Assembly (NCBI GenBank): GCA_038258095.1
Contig: JBBSQE010000135.1
Span: forward strand, 1 to 9,007
Direction of reading: 5' to 3'
DNA length: 9,007 nucleotides
Source: JBBSQE01 sp038258095
GTDB lineage: Bacteria; Actinomycetota; Thermoleophilia; Solirubrobacterales; 70-9
In this document: positions 1 to 4,636 of the stretch, piece by piece
How positions within the stretch are numbered: the first letter of the stretch is position 1
How the letters are laid out: each line of letters begins with the position of its first letter
Made by a program: the position numbers and the translations under genes
Notes under the pieces: generated by a model
Databases searched by the model: none
What the model was told of the DNA's origin: nothing
The model's input: the letters and a program-made list of their open reading frames with translations, nothing else

Positions 1-40
1 TCAGCCATTGAGGCGACTCTACCCGACCGAAAATCCGGGC

Positions 41-553
41 TCAGTCGCGCGGTTCGCGGGTGGGCATCTGGATGCGTGCCATCGCCTTGACCATGAAGAA
101 AAAGAAGAGGCCGGCGATGACCAGGATCGAGCCGGTCCCGAGGAACTCGCCGACCGTGCTGGCGTTGGTCGTGATGCCGAAGAAGGCGCTGAAGAGGATG
201 AACAGCAGGATGATCTGGAAGCCGAGGACTGCCCAGTAGCGCGCCATCCACATGCCCCAGGCCATGATCCCGAAGAGCAGCGCCGGGGCGAGGACCTGCA
301 CGAACTCGGGCCGGTGCCCATCCGCCTTGGCGCCGAGGGCGTAGGCGACGAGAGCCGACACCGCGACCAGCATCGAGACAATCGCTCCGAGGGTGACGAC
401 CGTCGGCCGCTCCCCTTCCGCGAGCGGGGTGAGCGACTCGCGCACGGCGCGGTTCCGCTCCTCCGAGCGCCCGTACCCGCGGCTGAGGCTGCCGCGTTCC
501 TTGCGCTTCCTGGGTGCGGGGACGCCGCCGTCGGGCTCTGTCTCGTCAGCCAC
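41..553 (-). CDS. Small four-helix membrane protein, function unknown
   Basis: The predicted protein has 170 residues. The first 50 or so are hydrophilic and rich in Arg, Lys and Glu. Four hydrophobic segments follow, at about 51-74, 86-104, 106-128 and 139-158, and the tail is short and basic. I recognise no catalytic motif or named family. The GTG start at 553 is chosen because GAGG lies 9 nt upstream and because the charged N-terminus suits a cytoplasmic leader; the open frame continues further upstream, but only as a shadow of thiE. It overlaps the thiE stop by 8 nt (GTGGCTGA), so the two are probably translated together. Linkage to thiE could hint at a role near thiamine metabolism, but genes of this kind often sit in operons with no functional tie. 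The CDS is confident; the function is unknown. Confidence 0.75.
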   Translation of the reverse strand: MADETEPDGGVPAPRKRKERGSLSRGYGRSEERNRAVRESLTPLAEGERPTVVTLGAIVSMLVAVSALVAYALGAKADGHRPEFVQVLAPALLFGIMAWGMWMARYWAVLGFQIILLFILFSAFFGITTNASTVGEFLGTGSILVIAGLFFFFMVKAMARIQMPTREPRD

Positions 554-1235
554 CCGGGGCAACCTCGCGGCCGAGGGGGGCGAAGGCCTGGCGGAGCTTC
601 GCCGCCATGGCCGCGGGATCGTCGGCATCGCGGATCGCACGTACCACGCAGAGGCGGGAGGCACCGGCCTCCACGACCTCACCCGCGTTCGACGGGTCGA
701 TGCCCCCGATGGCGAAGAAGGGCAGCTCGGAATGCTCGGCGGCGTGGCTGACGAGATCGAGGCCGACCGCGGGGCGGCCCTCCTTGGTCGGGGTCTCCCA
801 GACGGGGCCGACGCTGATGTAGTCGACGGACTCGGCCTGGGCGGCGGCGATCTGCTCGGTCGAGTGGGTGGAGAGGCCGATGATGGCGTCGGCGCCGAGA
901 GCCGTACGTGCGTCGGCGGCGCTGACATCGTCCTGACCCACATGCACCCCGTCGGCGTCGCAGGTGTGGGCGAGCTCGGGCTCGTCGTTGACCATGAAGA
1001 GCGCGCTGTAGGTGTCGCAGAGGCGGCGGAAGGTGCCCGCGGCTCGTTCGATCTCGCGGCGCCCGAGGGTCTTCTCGCGGAGCTGGACCATGTCCGCACC
1101 TCCTCCGAGCGCGGCCAGGAGGAGGGGCTCGGGGTCGTCGCCGTGCGGGCGCGCGTCGCACACGAAGTAGAGGCGGGCGGTGCGCAATCGCTCCCGCCGG
1201 AGGGGGCCGTGGGCATCGGGAGGCGCGAAGCTCAT
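546..1235 (-). CDS. thiE: Thiamine-phosphate synthase ThiE
   Basis: ThiE joins HMP pyrophosphate and thiazole phosphate to give thiamine phosphate in the cytoplasm. The 229-residue protein is a complete TIM-barrel member of the usual size. Visible family motifs are QLREK (51-55), the ND pair at 83-84, HVGQDD (98-103, metal and pyrophosphate site), the LSTHS loop (121-125), SVGPVW followed by TPTK (141-151), AIGGI (175-179) and the phosphate-binding end GASRLCVVRAI (191-201). The ATG at 1235 has no convincing Shine-Dalgarno sequence. A CATAAT box (1242-1247 on this strand) ends 6 nt before the ATG, so the transcript may be leaderless. The gene is divergent from the riboswitch-controlled thiO operon and carries no TPP aptamer of its own. 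Its last 8 nt overlap the membrane-protein gene. The identification is secure. Confidence 0.96.
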   Translation of the reverse strand: MSFAPPDAHGPLRRERLRTARLYFVCDARPHGDDPEPLLLAALGGGADMVQLREKTLGRREIERAAGTFRRLCDTYSALFMVNDEPELAHTCDADGVHVGQDDVSAADARTALGADAIIGLSTHSTEQIAAAQAESVDYISVGPVWETPTKEGRPAVGLDLVSHAAEHSELPFFAIGGIDPSNAGEVVEAGASRLCVVRAIRDADDPAAMAAKLRQAFAPLGREVAPGG

Positions 1236-1241
1236 ATGTCG

Positions 1242-1247
1242 ATTATG
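1242..1247 (-). promoter_or_regulatory. Possible -10 box for thiE (leaderless start)
   Basis: On the minus strand CATAAT stands 6 nt before the thiE ATG, and no Shine-Dalgarno sequence lies between. Transcription would then begin at or very near the start codon. The best -35 match (TTGCGC, 1268-1273) is 20 nt away, which is too far for a standard sigma-70 promoter, so this call is tentative. Confidence 0.3.
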
Positions 1248-1281
1248 GCCGTGTCGGGCCCTCGCGAGCGCAATTGGGCGC

Positions 1282-1287
1282 TACGAT
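1282..1287 (+). promoter_or_regulatory. Possible -10 box for the thiO-thiSG operon
   Basis: TACGAT lies 4 nt before the first base of riboswitch helix P1 (1292). A start about 7 nt downstream of the box, near 1293-1294, would begin the RNA at the aptamer. I see no good -35 element at 16-18 nt upstream. Position relative to the aptamer is the main support. Confidence 0.35.
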
Positions 1288-1291
1288 CGAT

Positions 1292-1386
1292 CCACGGGAG
1301 TCCGGAAGCGACGGGCTGAGAGGGCGGCTACCGCGCCGCCGACCGTTTGAACCTGATCCGGGTAATGCCGGCGGAGGGCAGTGTGG
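1292..1386 (+). ncRNA. TPP riboswitch (THI element)
   Basis: The element carries the hallmark segments of the TPP aptamer: CTGAGA (1316-1321), ACCTGAT (1351-1357), and the CCGG-GTAAT-GCCGG hairpin (1358-1371) followed by GCGGAGGG. An optional P3 extension hairpin pairs GGCGGC (1323-1328) with GCCGCC (1335-1340). P1 can form between CCAC (1292-1295) and GTGG (1383-1386). There is no separate terminator or anti-terminator between aptamer and gene. The GGAGGG at 1373-1378 is both a conserved aptamer strand and the thiO Shine-Dalgarno sequence, and the P1 3' strand reaches the GTG start. Binding of TPP should therefore hide the ribosome site and repress thiO-thiSG. The aptamer is certain from sequence; the direct-masking mechanism is inferred. 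Confidence 0.95.
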
Positions 1387-2564
1387 TGAGCAGTCAGCAG
1401 AAGAGTTTTGACGTGGTGGTGGTCGGCGCAGGGGTGATCGGCTTGGCCTGCGCATGGCGGGCGGCCCGAGCCGGTGCGAGCGTCGTCGTTGTCGACCCGG
1501 CGGAGCCCCCCGCCGGCGCGACTCTGGTCTCGGCCGGGATGCTGGCGCCGGTCGGCGAAGTGGCGTTCGGCGAGGAGCGGCTGGCGCGGATGACGCTTAC
1601 CTCGGCGGCGCTGTGGCCCCGGTTTGTCGAGGAACTGGAGGCCGACAGCGATCTCGTGACGGGGTTCCGTCGCGAGGGGGCGCTGCACGTGGCGCTCGAC
1701 CGCGACGAGGCAGCGGAGCTGCGCCGGGGGCACGACCTGCAGCGAGAGCTGGGGCTGGATGCTGAATGGCTGACTCCGACCGCGTGCCGCAAACTGGAAC
1801 CTGGGCTGGCGCCGTCGATTGCGGGTGGCGTGAGCGCTCCCCATGAGGCATCCGTCGATCCGCGCCGACTGGCGGCGGCGATGGTCGGAGCGATAGAGGC
1901 TGCAGGAGGGGAGCTTCGGTTCGGACGCGAGATTGCCAACGGCCTGCTCGAGGGCGAGATCCTCGTAGGCGTGCGGACGAGCGAGGGGGAGGAGATACGA
2001 GCCGGCGCCGTAGTGCTGGCCGCGGGCGCGTGGTCGGGGTCCGCCACCTGGTTGCCCGAGGAGGCGAGGCCGCCGGTGCGCCCGGTGAAGGGAGAGATCC
2101 TCGAGCTCGGCTCCCCAGATGGCCGAGCGGTCTGTGAGCGGATTCTGGCCTCGGAGCGGGTGTACCTGGTGCCGCGCTCCGATGGCCGGCTGATCGCGGG
2201 CGCGACGGTCGGCGAGCGCGGGTTCGACGAGTCGGTCAGCGCCGGCGGAGTCCACGAGCTGCTGCGCGAGGCCTACCGGCTGCTTCCCGATGTCGCCGAG
2301 CTGGATTTCCTCGGCGCGGCGGCCGGGTTGCGGCCCGGGACGCCGGACAATTTGCCGATCGTCGGTCACGGAGCGATCAACGGCTTGGTCCTTGCGACGG
2401 GCCACTTCCGAAACGGTGTGCTGCTGGCGCCGCTGACCGGTGAAGCGGTCGCCCGGCTGATCGCCGGGAGCGGAGTGCCGGAGGAAATGGCGGATGCGGC
2501 GCCGGGACGGTTCGAGTCCTGCGCAGGGGCTGTAACGCCAGAACCCATGGGAGCAGTGCGATGA
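1386..2564 (+). CDS. thiO: Glycine oxidase ThiO
   Basis: ThiO is an FAD enzyme that oxidises glycine to the imine used for the thiazole ring of thiamine. The 392-residue protein begins with a Rossmann FAD fold: GAGVIG at 14-19 and the strand VVVVD after it. It continues through the D-amino-acid-oxidase fold and ends with GLRPGTPDNLP (Arg316) and GHFRNGVLLAP (Arg342). These two arginines correspond to the substrate-binding arginines of the B. subtilis enzyme. The GTG at 1386 is preferred because GGAGGG (1373-1378) lies 7 nt upstream; GTG 1383 is an alternative. A TTG at 1347 extends the frame but falls inside the conserved aptamer, so it is rejected. The gene is first in a two-gene operon and its stop overlaps the next start (ATGA). 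The last 30 or so residues look like a lineage-specific tail. Confidence 0.95.
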   Translation: MSSQQKSFDVVVVGAGVIGLACAWRAARAGASVVVVDPAEPPAGATLVSAGMLAPVGEVAFGEERLARMTLTSAALWPRFVEELEADSDLVTGFRREGALHVALDRDEAAELRRGHDLQRELGLDAEWLTPTACRKLEPGLAPSIAGGVSAPHEASVDPRRLAAAMVGAIEAAGGELRFGREIANGLLEGEILVGVRTSEGEEIRAGAVVLAAGAWSGSATWLPEEARPPVRPVKGEILELGSPDGRAVCERILASERVYLVPRSDGRLIAGATVGERGFDESVSAGGVHELLREAYRLLPDVAELDFLGAAAGLRPGTPDNLPIVGHGAINGLVLATGHFRNGVLLAPLTGEAVARLIAGSGVPEEMADAAPGRFESCAGAVTPEPMGAVR

Positions 2565-3580
2565 GGATCGAGTTGAACGGCGAGGCGAAGCTGCTGCGCG
2601 ACGGCGCGACGTTGGCCGATGCGGTGGAGGAGGCCGGCGTCTCGATCAGCGGTCAGGCGCGAGGACTCGCCGTCGCGCTCGACGGCGAGGTCGTCCCGAA
2701 GGCGCAGTGGCGGATGACCGTCCTCAGCGAGGGGCAGTCGGTCGAGGTGCTGGCGGCGATCCAGGGCGGGGCGGAGGAGAACGGTGACGACCCGGGCGGC
2801 GGCGAGTCGGCCGCCGGGTGGAAACTGGGCGACAAGACGTGGCGGTCGCGGCTGATCATGGGCACCGGCGGCTTTCGGTCTCTCGAGCAGATGGAGACGG
2901 CGCTGCGGGCCTCGGGCGCGGAGATCGTCACGGTGGCGCTGCGCAGGCTCGACCCGGGCGCGAAGGGCTCGGTTCTCGATGTGATCGACCGTCTCGGGCT
3001 TTTCTGCCTGCCGAACACTGCCGGGTGCTTCACCGCCCGAGACGCCGTGAAGATCGCAAAGCTCGCGCGTGAGGCGTTCGAGACGGATTGGGTGAAGCTC
3101 GAGGTGATCGGAGACGACCGGACGCTCCTCCCCGATGCCGTCGAGCTGGTCAGCGCCGCGGAGGAGCTGGCGGCCGATGGCTTCACGGTGCTGCCTTACA
3201 CGAACGACGACCCGATCCTCGCGCAGCGGCTGGAGAGCGCCGGCTGCGCGGCGGTGATGCCGCTGGGCTCGCCGATCGGCTCCGGGGCCGGCATCCGCAA
3301 CCCCTACAACGTGGCGATCATCGTCGAGCGAGCCGAGGTGCCGGTGATCCTCGACGCGGGGATCGGGACGGCCTCCGACGCGGCGCTGGCGATGGAGCTC
3401 GGTTGCGACGGAGTGCTCCTGGCGAGCGCGGTGTCGAGGGCCGAGGACCCGGAGCGGATGGCGAAGGCGATGCGTTCCGCGGTCGAGGCCGGATACGCGG
3501 CAAGGCACGCCGGGCGGATCGCGAAGCGCGCCTACGCCAAGGCTTCGACGCCCGAGGAGGGCGTGCCGGAGCTGAGCTAG
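2561..3580 (+). CDS. thiG: Fused sulfur carrier ThiS / thiazole synthase ThiG
   Basis: Residues 1-70 form a ThiS ubiquitin-like domain ending in the canonical Gly-Gly (69-70). An acidic, glycine-rich linker (71-86) follows, then a full ThiG TIM barrel (about 87-339). ThiG condenses deoxyxylulose phosphate, glycine imine and ThiS-bound sulfur into thiazole phosphate. The Schiff-base lysine is K179 in WVKLEVIGD. Phosphate-binding elements are GSPIGSGAGIRNPYN (236-250) and DAGIGTASDAA (265-275), and LLASAVSRA (286-294) is an actinobacterial-type variant of the barrel end. No ATG, GTG or TTG occurs in frame between the Gly-Gly and the barrel core; the first is ATG at residue 100, inside the conserved LIMGTGGF strand. 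The fusion is therefore real. ATG 2561 overlaps the thiO stop by 4 nt, with GGGAG 7 nt upstream. Such fusions are already annotated in databases, and how Gly-Gly is freed or used is unclear. Confidence 0.95.
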   Translation: MRIELNGEAKLLRDGATLADAVEEAGVSISGQARGLAVALDGEVVPKAQWRMTVLSEGQSVEVLAAIQGGAEENGDDPGGGESAAGWKLGDKTWRSRLIMGTGGFRSLEQMETALRASGAEIVTVALRRLDPGAKGSVLDVIDRLGLFCLPNTAGCFTARDAVKIAKLAREAFETDWVKLEVIGDDRTLLPDAVELVSAAEELAADGFTVLPYTNDDPILAQRLESAGCAAVMPLGSPIGSGAGIRNPYNVAIIVERAEVPVILDAGIGTASDAALAMELGCDGVLLASAVSRAEDPERMAKAMRSAVEAGYAARHAGRIAKRAYAKASTPEEGVPELS

Positions 3581-3584
3581 AGAC

Positions 3585-3627
3585 GGGCCGGCGCACCGAG
3601 ACCGGCGAACGCGTGCCGCGCCGGCTC
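3585..3627 (+). terminator. Stem-loop after thiSG, weak terminator candidate
   Basis: A 10-bp GC-rich stem (3585-3594 with 3618-3627, one G-U pair) encloses a 23-nt loop, starting 4 nt after the thiSG stop. No U-tract follows, so intrinsic termination is doubtful. A second 10-bp stem with one mismatch (3623-3632 with 3656-3665) shares bases with it, so the two cannot form together. The overlap with the dehydrogenase remnant on the other strand may explain part of the symmetry. Confidence 0.3.
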
Positions 3628-3769
3628 AGGCGTCCTCTTCGCCGTCATCGGCTAACGCCTCAGCCTTGTCGCGACTCGGGTTCCAGGCGGTTACCTCGAG
3701 CCCTCCCTTCGCAGCATTCCGAGCCATTGGCGCACCCATGGTCCCGGTGCTGAGGAAGGTGACTTGCAT
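3626..3769 (-). pseudogene. N-terminal remnant of a 3-hydroxyisobutyrate dehydrogenase-like gene
   Basis: Reading the minus strand from ATG 3769 gives 47 residues and then TGA. They match the start of the NAD-binding domain of the beta-hydroxyacid dehydrogenase family (3-hydroxyisobutyrate, tartronate semialdehyde and 6-phosphogluconate dehydrogenases): a beta strand, then STGTMGAPMARN (7-18), the second strand LEVTAWNPSRDKAEALA (24-40), then an acidic end. The usual GLGTMG dinucleotide loop is STGTMG here, so its first glycine is lost. Full family members have about 290 residues, so some 240 are missing. I found no continuation in the other frames before the thiSG end. The start has only a poor Shine-Dalgarno match. 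I call it a decayed fragment rather than a working peptide. The match is from memory of the family consensus, not a search. Confidence 0.7.
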
Positions 3770-3823
3770 GGCCACCCAGCTACCCGCATCGTGCCGCGCC
3801 CAGTGCCTTGAAACAATGCGGGG

Positions 3824-3896
3824 GCCCCTCTAAGTCAACAGGTTAGACGGCGACCCTTTTAAGGTTGAAGACGCGGTTCGAGTCCGCGGGGGGGCA
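3824..3896 (+). tRNA. tRNA-Lys (anticodon UUU)
   Basis: The 73 nt fold as a cloverleaf. The acceptor pairs GCCCCTC (3824-3830) with GGGGGGC (3889-3895), 7 bp with one G-U, and the discriminator base is A3896. The D arm pairs GTC (3834-3836) with GAC (3846-3848) and carries A14, G18G19 and A21. The anticodon arm pairs CGACC (3851-3855) with GGTTG (3863-3867) around the loop CTTTTAA, giving anticodon UUU (3858-3860). The T arm pairs CGCGG (3872-3876) with CCGCG (3884-3888) around TTCGAGT. CCA is not encoded. Oddities are an A10-G25 mismatch at the base of the D stem, a 4-nt variable loop and an A at position 48. It is probably functional, but a diverged or element-borne copy cannot be excluded. 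Confidence 0.82.
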
Positions 3897-3931
3897 TCGA
3901 ATCCGTCCGGCGTCCATGGGAACATACGTTT

Positions 3932-4105
3932 GTGGCCGGACGGAAGAACACGGACAAGCCTCCAGTACCTCTTGTCAAGCAGGTCGGGCGGCCGCCAGCC
4001 GCTCATAGCACCGCCAAAATCTAGATCTGCCCCACACACGGCGAGATCGAGTTTCATCGCCGCAGCAGAGGTAACGGCAAGTTCAGGTGGAGGTGCAAGC
4101 GCTGT
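3932..4105 (+). pseudogene. Upstream in-frame half of the HNH gene, split by an amber codon
   Basis: In the same frame as the HNH gene below, codons 4025-4105 read ICPTHGEIEF, then about 10 residues, then WRCKRC, then CVG leading straight into the HNH start. The C-P-T-H and C-K-R-C pairs look like the zinc ribbon that normally precedes this kind of HNH domain. TAG at 4022-4024 stands immediately before it. Upstream, the frame stays open from GTG 3932 and encodes a Lys/Arg/Pro-rich stretch including VGRPPAAHSTAKI, plausible as the original N-terminus. There is no ATG, GTG or TTG between the TAG and 4106, so the ribbon cannot be translated by normal initiation. A single change (for example CAG to TAG) would explain the break. 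Confidence 0.55.
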
Positions 4106-4534
4106 GTGGGCGAGGCGGTCACTCGTCGCCTTCAGAAGGTAAAGCGAATCCTTGTCGAGGAGGCGGGCGGAGGCTGTGCGGTCTGCGCTTACAAACGCTC
4201 GGTGGTCAACTTGCATTTTCACCACGTCGACCCATCACGTAAGAGCTTCGGAATCTCGGTGGCATTGGGCAAATCGTTAGCGGCGTATCGGGAGGAAGCG
4301 AAGAAGTGCGTACTGGTCTGCGCGAACTGCCACGGCGAGATAGAGGCCCGGCTGATCCCGAGCCCGCCCGCCGGGGCCACGTTCGCCAGCTACGGGGCGA
4401 ACCGCCTACTGGAGGCGAAAGTCCTTCGTCAACTCCGCCGCGCAGAACCTGAGGATTCACTCCCGGCGTTAGATCTGGAAGTGACTGGACCGATTTCACA
4501 GCACGCTGCTCTCGGAATGGCCACTTCCGGCTAG
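4106..4534 (+). CDS. HNH endonuclease domain protein, probably N-terminally truncated
   Basis: The 142-residue product contains a compact HNH (beta-beta-alpha metal) nuclease domain at about residues 10-82. The first zinc pair is C24-x2-C27 (CAVC), the active-site strand LHFHHVDP carries H39 and H40, and VCANCH gives C72, C75 and the last histidine H76. The segment KSFGISVALGKSLAAYREEAKKC between these blocks is typical of small HNH proteins from actinobacteria and their phages. Residues 83-142 match nothing I know. GTG 4106 is the first usable start after an in-frame TAG; GGAGG (4089-4093) lies 12 nt upstream, rather far. The zinc ribbon that should come first is stranded upstream, so this may be a pseudogene or a shortened but active nuclease. 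Such genes are usually solitary and often mobile; no transposase or integrase is visible. DNA is a likely substrate, the target unknown. Confidence 0.65.
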   Translation: MGEAVTRRLQKVKRILVEEAGGGCAVCAYKRSVVNLHFHHVDPSRKSFGISVALGKSLAAYREEAKKCVLVCANCHGEIEARLIPSPPAGATFASYGANRLLEAKVLRQLRRAEPEDSLPALDLEVTGPISQHAALGMATSG

Positions 4535-4571
4535 GCGAACCGGGCGTCCGGCCCCCGGCTGGTCTGCCCTC

Positions 4572-4591
4572 TCGGCAAGGTCGCCTGCCGA
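4572..4591. terminator. Hairpin between converging HNH and purH genes
   Basis: TCGGCA (4572-4577) pairs with TGCCGA (4586-4591) around an 8-nt loop. It lies between the ends of the plus-strand HNH gene and the minus-strand purH gene, where a bidirectional terminator would be expected. There is no T-tract on either side, so the evidence is position plus symmetry only. Confidence 0.3.
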
Positions 4592-4636
4592 TGACCCCAC
4601 ACCCCTCAGCGCCGGGTACCTCGGTGGCGCGCCGGT

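Noticed and set aside
8..1319. Long plus-strand open frames across the thiE and membrane-protein genes
   Set aside because: They are Arg/Gly/Asp-rich shadows typical of high-GC DNA. The minus strand carries a complete ThiE with all motifs and a credible membrane protein.
1347..1385. TTG start at 1347 that would lengthen thiO by 13 residues
   Set aside because: These codons are the conserved TPP aptamer core, and the extra residues do not resemble a ThiO N-terminus. GTG 1386 has a proper ribosome site.
2508..2519. CGGTTCGAGTCC, identical to 12 nt of the tRNA T arm at 3874-3885
   Set aside because: It lies inside the thiO C-terminal coding region. No acceptor, D or anticodon arm surrounds it, and the T-stem pairing is wrong, so it is a chance match rather than a tRNA piece or attachment site.
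3738..3833. Plus-strand 31-codon frame starting ATG 3738
   Set aside because: It runs into the tRNA acceptor stem, has no recognisable motif, and is antisense to the dehydrogenase remnant.
4022..4024. Amber codon as a recoding or suppression site served by the nearby tRNA
   Set aside because: The tRNA anticodon is UUU, which reads AAA/AAG and not UAG. There is no pyrrolysine or suppressor tRNA in the window.
3830..4225. 131-codon minus-strand frame across the tRNA and HNH start
   Set aside because: It reads antisense through the tRNA and the zinc-ribbon codons and shows no family motif.
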